Source of the DNA: Brachypterus glaber
Taxonomy: Eukaryota; Arthropoda; Insecta; Coleoptera; Kateretidae
Direction of reading: 5' to 3'
DNA: 64,000 nt
Assembly (NCBI GenBank): GCA_958510825.1
Contig: OY294054.1
Coordinates: forward strand, 8,720,319 to 8,784,318
Below the pieces are notes generated by a model. It saw only the letters and a list, made by a program, of their open reading frames with translations. It had not been told where the DNA came from and ran no database searches. The position numbers and the translations under genes were made by a program. The number at the start of each line of letters is the position of its first letter. The stretch's first letter is position 1. Below are positions 22,886 through 34,689 of this stretch, piece after piece.

Positions 22886-24569
22886 ATATGAACCACCCTG
22901 AATCTTATTCTTAATAAAAGCATGTTGTCACAAAACAATCACGCCTACAATAGAGACTTAATTGAGTTCGAAATTTAGGCCCCATCTGTAACAAATCAGT
23001 CAAAATGACTTGAGTGACATTTGAGCAATGGCCTATTACCTACTTCAAGGAAAATGGCTTTTACTACACGGAGAAAGAAGCAAAGACGGACTATTATTTC
23101 AAATAGATATGACAAACTTTTTACCAAATATTTTATAAAATAGAATGTAAAAAGCTCACAATGTGAACTGAGCTGTATTTGGAAAAAATATTGCAAACAA
23201 TTAAAACTGTTGTCCCCGCGCGCCACCTAGGAGATATTCCGCTTTCTCATAAACCTTTATATGACATATTTCGTTAAAATATACACATTTTCAAAAATCT
23301 TTTAAAAATCTTACAAAAATCTCAAAAATCTTGTCGAAAGTTCTAAAAAATCAGCATAAATCTCGAAAATCTCGATAATTTTCAACAAGTTTTATATTTT
23401 TCAGAAATCTTAGAAATCTTACAGAAAATCTCAAAAATCGAAGATTTTTATGTCGAAAATCTGGGAATACATTTAAAAATACAATTATTTTGTACTAGTA
23501 CATCCCTGCAAAAAGGGGCCAAGAAAATTGTACTCAAAAAAAAAATAAATTAAAAAAAATGGTAGCGTTGGACAAACGGAAGGGCGGGCGGTCAAATATA
23601 CTTAAATAACAGGGTTATTCTTTTAAATGAGACACCCTCCTTAACTGTTGAACAGGATGAGATATTAACTTTGAATTTGGAAAACAACAAAAACTATAAT
23701 TTGCAATATTTTTAAATATAATTATGGATTTGGAGAAAACAGTGGAAAACCAGCTGAGCGTCATATTCAGGAGTTGTTTTTTTTTTATAAAAAATGGGTT
23801 TTGCGCCTACCGCCCAGAAGGGAACGCTACGGGACTTTAATCTACACCTTAAAAAGAGCATAATCCTAAAATATCAAAAGTATATTATTTTTTTCAGATA
23901 TTCTCTGTTTTGTTATTCTAAATTGACCGTACTAAATCTAATATTCCCAGGCTTAAAAAATTACTGCTTAAAAACTATGAACGTATGGATATTAAGAACG
24001 AATCAGAAATATGACAAACCACAAGAAACTTAACTGTGTTTCAAATGTAATATAAATTCGAAATAACGAATAATAACATTTACATCACTAGTATGTACTT
24101 TGACATCATTATGATACGGTCACGTTTCGTATAGTAGCCAGTGTTGAACACGATTTTTCAATGACAGTCTCCACAAGATCAAAGAATAAACCAAGCTCAA
24201 ATTTACGAGGGGTATTTGAAACTCACTGTTGAGTGAGTGAGCAATTATTTCTTTGAGACTAAGCTGTTTTTAACAAAAAAGCATGTCAAAGCATTTTTCA
24301 CAAAGCCTTTAGAGTACACACAACATTTTAGCATCCTCCTCAAAGGCCTGTAGCTTCTTAAGAGGAATTTTTTTTGAACGAATTGTTTTCCTATTCTTTG
24401 ATAAGCAACTGGAGTTTTGAAAATTTGAAACACAATGAATAGGGGTTGACTTAGGAAATAAGTCACTTTGGACAAATTAACTACAAGTCATTTTAAAGAT
24501 CGTCATTACCAAAAATTTTGCTTAAAAATAATTTATTTATATTCTTGCCCCTTAAGGAGAAAAAAGAAA
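22886..24569. other. AT-rich non-coding region with AAAAATCT-type repeats
   Basis: Between 23280 and 23460 the sequence is a degenerate short repeat around AAAAATCT(T/C). The rest shows no recognisable feature. Open frames of 76-79 codons in the interval lack motifs. Confidence 0.45.
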
Positions 24570-24920
24570 AGCCGGCCCACTCTAGACTATTGATAGATAC
24601 AAAAGGAATACTATGAACTTAAATTAAGCCATTTGTTAACAAAATCGAAGGGGTATATTTTGAGAAAAAACGATTTTTATATTTTGCTAAAAATGTTAGG
24701 ATATGTTTTTGGGCTATGCCAAAAACCAAAGCATGTCATGAGAGCGTAGAAAGGCGATTTTAAAGAATATTTGATTTTTTGAAATCGATCAATATTTCTA
24801 GGATATATGAACTGCTAAATATATGTCTGTAGACGGTACTCGGCCAAATAGAACACCCTGTATATTTTAAATGGATAGATGGATTTGAAAAAAATAATTC
24901 CATGGTATATATACCTACTA
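24570..24920 (-). repeat. Copy of the foldback D arm
   Basis: This block shares CTATGAACTTAAATTA, GAGAAAAAACGATTTTTA, ATCAATATTTCTAGGA and GGTACTCGGCCA with 32530-32955, in the same orientation, and with 31436-31810 in the opposite orientation. It is separated from its downstream homologous flank by the insertion at 24922-25635. Confidence 0.75.
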
Positions 24921-24921
24921 A

Positions 24922-25635
24922 ACTGTAAATAAAATGATAATGAAAACTTGTTTTTTTAGAAACAATTTGAGACGTACAGCCACTGACTGGCAAAATAGAA
25001 AAAACATTATTTTTAATGTGGGTGCAAAAGTGTTTTAAATTGTTTGTAGGTAGGAAGATTACAGTTCTGAATTTGACATACCTTAGTGTGTCAGATTTAT
25101 TCAGTTTTGGGGTTTCAGAATGTTCTCCATAGATAAGATGTTCTCTAAGAACATGACTTCTGTAATAATTATAATTATACCTAAATATGTACCTACTTTA
25201 AAAATTGCAAATTAAATTTTTTTCCAAGCAAATAAATCTGACATTACTTAGGTTAACCTAATTTCTATGAATATACTGCATCATGATAAAGATTTTATTT
25301 CCTTAAAGAATTTAATTGAAATTTGCATACACCACAAATAAACATGTTGTTATTTTACACAAAACAAAGCTAGGTAATTGAAAATTCTTTTGTGTGTACG
25401 AGTATGCAGCCATTTAACGCCATTTAAAGTAAAAAATAAATAAGGTTATATTTTACTTGTATAGAAGTTTAAATTTACATTATTAGTAATGAAAAATTTT
25501 ACATTATTTATACCGAAAATTATTACATTATAAATACTTTATTTTGACATAATTTTAAAAGTTTTCTATAATGCATGACTACTATGGTAATATTACTTTA
25601 AAATTTAAGTCAAATTTTACACTATTTTTTACAGT
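24922..25635. mobile_element. TIR element inserted into a repeat copy
   Basis: The ends ACTGTAAATAAAAT and TTTTTTACAGTG are short inverted repeats. Sequence to the left (CCATGGTATATATACCTAC) and right (TGCTACAACTATTCCAAGTT) is contiguous in the relative at 32945-32985, so about 714 bp were inserted, with TA shared at both junctions. The interior is AT-rich and has no open frame. Confidence 0.65.
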
Positions 25636-25719
25636 GTAGTGCTACAACTATTCCAAGTTTGGTCAAAATCCGTGAGATGAGTGCAGAATCTTGGCACGCT
25701 AGGTGCGAAATGCCTCATG

Positions 25720-26394
25720 TGTCACTGAAATGCAAAAAACTTGGTAATAACTAATAAATTTCTGATAGTGGTTCTCAACCTACATCTTGATCGACCCTGG
25801 TACCTGAAGTTCCATAATATGAAAATGAAATAAAAAAAAGTAATATCAGCCAAAGCAATAAGACCACTAGTCACTAGAAGCCACGTTAAATCTGCAATTA
25901 CCTCAACTGTCATTACCTGGAAATAGTCACGTACTTATAGAGAACTGTAATGAACTCTTACAGGAATTTGACCAGCTGAAATTATTATTTGAAATACATG
26001 TAGTCGCTATAAAATCACGGTAGAACTGATAAACATAATAAAAGTCATATTTTATAATACAAAGTTAACATTTTTACCCAAAACAAATATATTATGGAAT
26101 ATAAATATTTTATTTTACACACGGGGGGAAGTTTTTTATAAAAAATATTGGTAAAATGCAGTTATTTAAACAAAATTATATTAAAAGATTGTTTTTATTT
26201 GAAAGGAATGTTTAATTAAAAAAAAATATTAGAGCTGGAACAATATCTCATGGTACATTAGCCTTGAGTGCGTAGTAAAAACATGCTTTTTTGCCATTTT
26301 TGACCCTTCCTCTTGTTACAGAGTGTCACACCTCCCGGGTAAGTAGTAAAAACTAATTTGAATAGATATCAAGGATAAGATAATAAAAATTTAT
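25720..26394. other. AT-rich non-coding region
   Basis: No gene is seen. A CTTGTTACAGAGTGTCACAC segment at about 26310-26332 is related to the 19190 and 27120 repeats. Confidence 0.4.
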
Positions 26395-27070
26395 ACAGAG
26401 TTATTTAGAAATAAGTTTGAGAAATTTAAGAGTTGATTCTACGTTAAAAAATATAAAAAAAAGTTCCTATAAAGATTGGTCCGGAAATGAGTCCTAAGGG
26501 AGCTCCCTACGGCTAAAATTGTAATAAAAGTAAGGTTTTTAATTAATAACTCTTGTACCCTTTAATAATAATAAGGGCAATTAGTTTGTTTTTTTTTAAT
26601 TTATCCAGACGGGTCCTAGGCGCACAAAATATGTGAGGCTTAACACATTTTTGCCCCAAACTTTTCTATGTGTATTTTTTTTTTTTTTTTTTGTAATAAA
26701 TATAGATTCCTTTAGTAAAAATACATAAAAAATGTCATATAGTAACCTTTTTAAAAAAATGCAATTAAGAGTAAGTAACGTTTTGTGCCACTAAAAATGT
26801 TACTTTTTAAAAGGCTATTACTCCTTTAATATTAAATTTAGGTGTTTTGGTGAAGAATACTTTTTTGCTTAGTTTAAAGTGAAGAATCGTTCTGCAGCAT
26901 TAAAATTTTATTGGTACTTTTTATGTTCCCCATTCAATATGTCCATCTTCGAAGGGCCGCAGCCCCCTTAGGGCTCATTTACGGACCAACCTTTATATGA
27001 ACTTTTTTTAATATTTTTTAACGTAGAATCACCTCTTAAATGTCTCGAACTTATTTCTGAATAACCCTGT
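26395..27070. mobile_element. Foldback element C
   Basis: The left ACAGAGTTATTTAGAAATAA and right TTATTTCTGAATAACCCTGT are inverted. Complementarity continues through GATTCTACGTTAAAAAATAT / ATATTTTTTAACGTAGAATC and GGTCCG..ATGAG / CTCAT..CGGACC for about 130 bp. A diverged solitary arm lies at about 44930-45055. Confidence 0.8.
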
Positions 27071-27373
27071 ATTAGCATTTCAATTTTTTCGTGACTTAAA
27101 ATGCTCCAGACCCCCTCCCCCTATTACAAAATGTCACAAACTACCCCCATAGGCGGGACATTATTTTTAACAAATTTTAGTAGGACGTATCATATTTAAA
27201 AAAAAAATCTCCTCAAGAATAAAAAAAGTTACAGACCTGTTCTAAAAAATATAAAAACAAAAGCAACAGTTTGATTTATTAGTTTATAAACTAATATTAA
27301 AAATATTCAGAAAATATTTAAAATTTTCAATTTTTTGCATTGTATGACGTTTTATGTCGATATAAATCAATTT

Positions 27374-27564
27374 CGGTCGGTCGATCGGTCGTTCTGTCTG
27401 GGAAATCTTGTGGGCACGATAACTTAAGAACGCTTTAAGCTAGACTTGAAATTTGGCATACAGATATGTTACCAAAAGTTCTCGCTCGGGGTTTCTTTTG
27501 GTAAAAATTGTGGTGACAAGGACAAATGTAGGTACAATAATTAAAAAAAAAAATTGAAAATTGC

Positions 27565-27595
<31 letters not shown>

Positions 27596-28091
27596 GTTTT
27601 TGAGGTTGCTGAAATTGAATATAATAATAAATAAATTCTAACTCCACCCCACGGGGGAGAGGGGGTAAATATTTTTAAATATTTTCAATATTTTCGTCAA
27701 AATTAATATATAGGGGTTTTTGGGGAGGACGAAACTGAATTTGATTATAAAATTTTTCGAATTAAATATATAATATTTTCAATATTTTCGTCAAAATTGT
27801 TATATAGGGATTTTTAAGGTTGCTGAAAGTAAATCTGATAATAAAAAAAATCCAACTCCACCCCCTGAGGGGCGGGGGGTAGTTTTCGTGAAAATTGGTA
27901 TATAGGGTTTTTGAGTTAGTTAAAAGTGAATGTGATAATAAAACAATTCTAACTCCACCCTCTTGAGGGTGGGCATAGTTTTAGTGAAAATTTGTATATT
28001 GGGATTTTTGAGGTTGCTGAAAGTGAATCTGATAATAAAAAATTCATTTAATGTGGTGAAAAATGGAAACGCGATTTTACTAGGCAGTGTA
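27374..28091 (+). mobile_element. Composite minisatellite/TIR family, uninterrupted copy
   Basis: GGTCGATCGGTCG is followed by GAAATCTTGTGGGCACGATA, then AACGCTTTAAGCTAGA, then about five units of the ~95-bp repeat, and finally TTTTACTAGGCAGTG with TATT. A (TA)n tract occurs at about 27565-27592. Its continuity across the site at about 27418 supplies the empty-site comparison for the LINE at 2520-6404. Confidence 0.78.
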
Positions 28092-28450
28092 TTTATATGT
28101 ATTTATACATTCATGTTCATATTCAAAATTAAAACAAACCCATTCATAACAAAGAAAACCTGAAAACCTTTATTTATTAAAAAATTATAAAAAATAGAAG
28201 GTTCAGAAAATAATGAATAATTATTTTTTTTTCTCAATATGGCTAAATTCTGTATTATTATAATTAGACAAAGCAAAAATAAAATAGAGAGGCTATTAAA
28301 AAGAAATTTATTTTTGTTTAAATGGTTTGAGCCATAGGATTAGAATTGTTTCATACAAGTTTTATAGGATCACTAATAGTTTTACCACCAGATGTTAATT
28401 TTATAGGTATGAAAATTAAAACCACACGAGTTAGTTAACAATATGTGTTT

Positions 28451-29228
28451 TTTAAGGTGGTCCTCAAAAAATATATTTTTAGGGACGCCCCCTAAAAATA
28501 CGATTTGTCTAAATATAATGTGTACTAAATTTCAGGTGCACCTAGTTGGCCCAAAACATATAAAAGCCAAACGAAAAGATGTAAAGAACAAAAAATGTTT
28601 AAAATAAACAAAATATTTTTTTTTCCAAAAATTTTAAAAATTCTTACGAATTCTTACAGTAGTTTGGTTTTAACACTTTTAAAAATATGTATTTTGCTTC
28701 AGAGCTCAATGCCGCACATTTTGCTATCAACCTGAATTTTTTTATACATCATTTTTCCCAAAACTTAAGCTTTTAAAATGGTCCAAAACATACTTTTTTA
28801 ATTGTCTTGTCTTACGTAGAGAAGTGTAGGATATAGCAACATCGCAAGTAAGAAAGTAGAATAAATACCCCTCATTGGTTAAATTTAAAAATTGGGCTAT
28901 TAATTTCTTCTGTTGAGTGATGCGCTGTTGCCAAACTTGCGATCATACAATTTGTTTTGCCTTTTTTTGTATATTTATTTGTTATTATAAATAAATAAAA
29001 CCAAAAATCAGTTTTTTATCATTTCTTTTTATCGTTTTCCATTTTTTTAAACAAAAACATATATTTGTTTTGCCTTTTTTTTGTATATTTATTTGTTTAT
29101 TATAAATAAATAAAACCAAAAATCAGTTTTTATCATTCCTTTTTATCGTTTTCCATTTTTTTAAACAAAAACATATTTTTATTCCTTGGGGGCCTCCCTA
29201 TAAATTTGTCTTTTTAGGACCACCCTAA
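28451..29228. mobile_element. TIR element with an internal 113-bp tandem duplication
   Basis: The ends TTTAAGGTGGTCCT and AGGACCACCCTAA are inverted repeats. Copies at 28951-29063 and 29064-29176 share TTTGTTTTGCC, TAAATAAATAAAACCAAAAA and TTTTATCGTTTTCCATTTTT. No coding sequence is seen. Confidence 0.7.
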
Positions 29229-31435
29229 TGTTTTTACTCGGAAACAGCTGTCACCAAATGGTCACCGTAACAATAATAAACCGACAAAAAAAATATAGTT
29301 TAGTCGTATACATATCATTAAGTAAACGCCAGAGTATGGTGTAATGTTTTGTTAAAATTCTGATTTATTTTAATGACAAAACACTAAATCTACACGGAGA
29401 ACATTTTTCAGTAAATGTTACGGCTGAAATCAATGATTTACAGAAAGGAATAGCGCATTTACCTTCTGCGCATACAAATTTTTGGTTTCACTATTTTTAA
29501 ATCGTAAAACCGTTAAAATTTGTAATTTCTAGGGATTTTTTGGTTGGTAATGTATGCAATTCCAATCTTGAAATTTAAAATTCGCGCAAAAAAATAGGAT
29601 TCAAAATGGATGCCACCCATGTTAGTCACTCGCGGGAGATTATGAAACTTTTAAATATTTTTTTCACATAATGTAAATCTAGTAATTATGTCATTGAAAA
29701 TCATTTAAGAAGTATGCTATTCTAAAGTAGTCTTAAAAAACCTTGTACAAAAAAAAATTGTTTCCTTTCTCGGGGAAAGGAACGTTTTGTAAAAATATAT
29801 TTTTGATTTTTTTTTTTAACTTTGTGATTTTTTTTTTAACTTTGTGATTTTTTTATATAACATGTTTTATTTTGACCGTAAAATAACTGTAATATTTATT
29901 AAATATATTTAATAATATATTATTACTATTATTATTGGTAAGTATTTTTTAATCGTGAGAAATTAATAAATATTGCTAATAATATTTCCACGTGTAGAGA
30001 AAAACAATACTCAGCCGGTTTTTCAAGGTACATGTCGCCACACCAGATTAAAATGTATATGGAAAATCCCGTAAACGAATATCCCACAATATCTGGGGTA
30101 TATTTTGCTATAACTACAAATATCTATACGTGGATACGATGAAGAGGAAGGGGTTATTAACTGGTGTTTCTACCGGTAAGAAAAATGTAATAATCTCGGT
30201 AATAAATCACTAACAAGTTCGAAATAAATGGGAGGCGGTAAAAATTAGAGGGGGGCTGTGTTACTCAGGCCCCCCGACTCTACTTCCCTGATAATAACGG
30301 ATAAAAATAATAAACCAATCAGTTAAAATTTTCAAATCATCATGAATTTTGAATTAAAATAACATTACATATTTGCAAATTGGTTGCTCACATCAAGAGG
30401 TAATAAAACTAAAAGATTATTGTAGATGATTAGAAAATTGATGATACAGAAATTTCGGAAAAATGCTGAAAAACCATTAATAATAACACTTGGCAACACG
30501 GCTTTTTGCCCTGATTGGATTGGATATGTTTTCTAACTAATTTTGGGTCACTGAAGCCGAATCTGGTGACCATTTTGATTTAATTATTTTCTACCGAAAG
30601 TATTTTATATTTGTCAAATTAACCTGTTTCCAAATCGCGAGGTCTGGCGGTTCCTTTGCGCGCTAGAAGCCTCAAAAAGGTGGTGAAATCATTTACCCTA
30701 AAAACCTATTTATAACTTAGCAAGTCAAATACATTGCATTTATTACATTCAGATTAGGCTATTTTTACAGTTCTACAGAAATATTCTGTAAGCCAAGGGG
30801 TAAAAACCGTATCTAAAAAGTTAATTTGACATCTGTCAATTCTAAAAATTTTCATTTAATGAAAAAGTCATAAATATGAATAAATTCTTTAAAAATTTGA
30901 ACATGACATATGTCAGTCACTTTTTAAAGATTGTTTTTACTTCTTGGCCTCAAAATTATTGTAAACACATGGTGTCCCAGCTAAGGCAGATCAGTCGTTT
31001 TTTTGGCGTTATTATTAAAGCTATTGGAATTAAATTTACGTCAGTCAATATACACTAGGGTGCCCAGTCAAAATAATTTTTTTTTTTTAGGGTCTCACCC
31101 CCTATAAATGTTCATTTAGGTCAAAAACCAACCCTCATTTTTTTTTCAGATTTTTAAAAAAATATTTAGCGGTCGCGCCCGGCGTTTTTTTTTTGAGAGA
31201 GAGAAAACATTAAGCCTTTTTTTGTTATTTAAATATAAAAACGTTAAAATTAGGCTATTTTGGAAAGGTAAATTATTTTTAAATAATAAGGGAATATTAA
31301 AAAAAAATACTTATACATGAAAAAATGGCTTTACCAGGGTCAAAACATGGTAAAAATTGACGTAGGCTATGAAGCTAATTTATGCCAAAAAAAAAAGGTT
31401 ACTTAGAATTTTTTCTCATGTAAACACTAGTAGCT
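29229..31435. other. AT-rich non-coding region
   Basis: No gene, RNA gene or clear repeat is seen. A duplicated TTTTTTTTAACTTTGTGA phrase occurs at about 29810-29847. Open frames of about 60 codons have no motifs. Confidence 0.45.
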
Positions 31436-32955
31436 ATATATACCATGAATTCGTATTTTTCAAATCCATCTATCCGTTTAACATATATAGGGTGTTCAAT
31501 TTGGCCGAGTACCGTCTACAGACTTTTTTTTTACAGTCCATATCTCCTAGAAATATTGATCGATTTTAAAAAATCAAATATGCTTTAGAGTCTTCTTTCT
31601 ACGCTCTATCCCACGACATACTTTGATTTTTGGCATTACCAAAAAGCATAACCTAACATTTATAGAAAAATATAAAAAACTGTTTTCTTAAAATATACAC
31701 TTCGATTTTTTTTTAAATTGGCTTAATTTAAGTTCATAGTATTCCTATTGTAACGATCAATAATCTAGAGTCAGTCGGCTTTTCCTTTTTCGTTAAAGGC
31801 GCAAGTATTGGGGAAATCTAATTTACTGGCCAGTTTTAAATGCCCCGATATACGTTTCCGCTACTCCGACCGGATTCGTATTACATATCTAAGAAATTAT
31901 TACGAATATATATTTTTTGTAAAAATTTCAGCCTCCCGCCCTTAAATTAGGGGCAGTTTACTCGTGTAATGTTCCACTAAAATGCTCAGACTAGCTGTCC
32001 TAGTATTTCTAACGGAAAATTATTACATATCTAACATGCACAAATCATTATCTATCTTTTGTCAAAAAATATTTTTCATAACCCCTAAATCAGGGGTAGT
32101 TTACTCTTGTATTTTTTTACTAAAATACTTTGAACGACCGTCCTATAAAACTGACAGAAGTATTATTATATATTTAATATGTGAATACTATTATCCGTCT
32201 TCCATAAAAAATCGCCTCCCTACCCCTAAAATTAGGGGTACTTTACTCGTGTAATTTGTTACTAAAATATTTGACCGACCCTCCTATTACTCCGATTAAA
32301 GTATTATAATTAAATTTTTAAGTGAAATACACAAGCAAACTACCTCTAATTGAAGGTTTAGGAAGATGACCTTTTTACGAAAGACAGATAAAAATTTTTA
32401 TATGGAATAATACTCCAGTCAGAATATTAGGACGGCTGGTCGGAGCATTTTAGTAAGAAATTACAAGAGTAAACTACCCCTAATTTAGGGGCTAGCAAAA
32501 ATATTTTTTTTATAAAATATAGATAATGGTTTGTGCTATGAACTTAAATTAGGTCAATTTAAAAAAAATCGAGGGGGTATGATTTGAGAAAAAACGATTT
32601 TTAAATTTTGCTAAAAAAAGGTTATGTTTTTTGGTTATGCCAAAAATTAAAGTATGTCATGGGATAGAGAGTCAAAAGGAGAATTTAAAGCATATTTGGT
32701 TTTTTAAAATTGATCAATATTTCTAGGAGATATGGCGAGATTTTTTCCGAAAAGGAGAAAATCTTTAAAGATTTCCTCCTAACCTTCAAATATTTCATCC
32801 AGATTTCCTCCAATTTGTACACCTGAATTCCTCTGGGGTTTACCCGTCGAGATATGGGCTTATAAATGTATGTCTGTAGATGGTACTCGGCCATATTGAA
32901 CACCCTTTATACTTAAAGGATAGATGGATTTGAAAAATATGATGCCATGGTATAT
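31436..32955. mobile_element. Foldback element D with internal tandem repeats
   Basis: The left arm (31436-31810) and right arm (32530-32955) are inverted, for example TGGCCGAGTACCGTCTACAG against TGTAGATGGTACTCGGCCA. Between them lie four or five ~125-bp tandem units with AAATTAGGGG(C/T)AGTTTACTC and TTTACTAAAATACTT, the last unit inverted (about 32380-32500). The right arm carries an extra ~113-bp block at about 32733-32845 bounded by GAGATATGG. Another solitary arm is at 24570-24920. Confidence 0.8.
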
Positions 32956-34309
32956 TTACCTGCTATTGCTGCAACTATTCTAAGTTTGGTCCAAATCCGT
33001 GAGATGAGTGCAGAATCTTAGCACACTAGGCGCGAAATGCCTCATTAGAAAATGTAAATAAATTAAGAATACTTTAATAACTCCAAAATAAAATCTAGTA
33101 GAAAACTTTTGTTTAAACACACGTATAGCTTTTTGAGTGTATATAGACTGAAATAAATTTTATTTCGATAGCTTTAATAATAACGCCAAAAAACAATTGA
33201 TATGTCTTCGCTGGGACACCCTGTGTGAGTTAAAAATAGATTTTTGGACTACCTTATTTAGACAGATTTTTAAGCTTCTAGTACCCAAAGGGACCGGAAC
33301 CTGTCGATTTTGAAATAACTTACTTTGAATGTACTTTAAGCATATAAAATGCAGCTGAGAGAAAATCATGAAATGAAAATAGTCACCAACTCTCCGACTA
33401 TAAGGAGCCCCTAGTATCTCCACTGGATCTGCCACTGCACTGTTTCATCAATTTTTTTGCTAGATTTGCTTTTATCATGAGAACTTACAAGTCTCAGTTC
33501 ACTATAGTTTGCCGTTAAAGAAAGTCATTAAAAAAGCATTTGACTAATGAAACAAATGATTGATACTTTATTATGTAGTTACATGCGCTGTTCGGCATTC
33601 TTTGAATCATATATTTGTGACCTGCCACCAAGGAAAGTAACTTAGTGACTATTAATTGACTATAAGATAAATTACTGCTGCTATTATAAACTATTACTTA
33701 GAATTAAAAGTATTAACCTCAAAAAAATATTTAAAAAAAAGTAATGCAAAAAATATGTTGTCAATTAAATTAATTAATTAAAAAAAATTAATTTTACTAA
33801 AAATAAAAAATACTAATTAGGTAGGGGAGGGGCCTTAAGCTGGCGAACATAAGCTTTGATGGTTTGTATAAAATAAGGTTTTCATTTAAATTATTGTTTT
33901 TCTTTATTTAGAAGGTTGTAACTTAATTAATAGTTTATCTAATGTATACATTTTTTTTGTTTTAATTATTTACTTTCTTAAAAAAATAATTTAAAAAAAA
34001 ATGTAAAATTAGTCATCTTACCATCAGGAGAAGGTAAGTTGACGAAGAATAAAAAATCTAAAAAAAAACCTTTATTAAAAACAAAAAATAAATAAAATAG
34101 AAAAATAACTTAAAACTTGTTAGGATAATAAGGGGTACTTTAATTTTTGCAAAAATCACTATTCCAAATCTTTATTTTGGCTTCTTTTGAATTCATTTCA
34201 TTGGAGGAATGGGTTCCTAATTTGCAGCTAAAGCATTAGAACCATTCCTTTACCAATATCCCCGTATATTAGACAGTCGTTTTCATTCGAAACGTCTACA
34301 TCGATATTA
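32956..34309. other. AT-rich non-coding region
   Basis: The first ~90 bp (CAACTATTCTAAGTTTGGTC... to about 33050) is shared with 25640-25720. The remainder shows no recognisable feature. Confidence 0.45.
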
Positions 34310-34313
34310 AGTA

Positions 34314-34685
34314 TAGTAGGTATTGCGGCGAATGAGCCAACCCCCTCCACTTTTCATTTAGACCACGCCCCCTACTTTAATAGCCCACATAACACAGCTG
34401 TTTTAACAGGGCTGTTTCTATTTAAGTTTATATCAGATCTGATCCTATCAAAACTGATCTGATATAAACTGATTTAGAAACAGCCCTGTTAAAACAGCTC
34501 TGTTAAAACAGCCCTGTTGAAACAGCTCTGTTAAAACAGCCAGGTTAAAACAGCTCTGTTAAAACAGCCCTGTTAAAACAGCTCCGTTAATTACATTAAA
34601 AGCCCTGTTAAAACAGCTCTGTTATGGGGGTCATGGTCTAAATGAAAAGTGGAGGGGGTTGGCTCATCCGCCTCAATACCTACTA
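34314..34685. mobile_element. MITE with AGTA target duplication and a 14-bp minisatellite
   Basis: The terminal inverted repeats of about 60 bp begin TAGTAGGTATTG and include GAGCCAACCCCCTCCACTTT. AGTA flanks both sides (34310-34313, 34686-34689). Inside, about ten copies of a CAGCYCTGTTAAAA 14-mer run from 34481 to 34625. A further hairpin (TTAACAGGGCTGTTTC... against GAAACAGCCCTGTTAA) spans about 34400-34496. Confidence 0.85.
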
Positions 34686-34689
34686 AGTA

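Noticed and set aside
23794..24033. 79-codon plus-strand open frame
   Set aside because: No domain, signal or repeat-protein similarity; composition is that of random AT-rich sequence and no splice context supports an exon.
34481..34625. CRISPR-like array of short repeats
   Set aside because: Units are contiguous 14-mers without unique spacers, inside a MITE in eukaryotic-type DNA.
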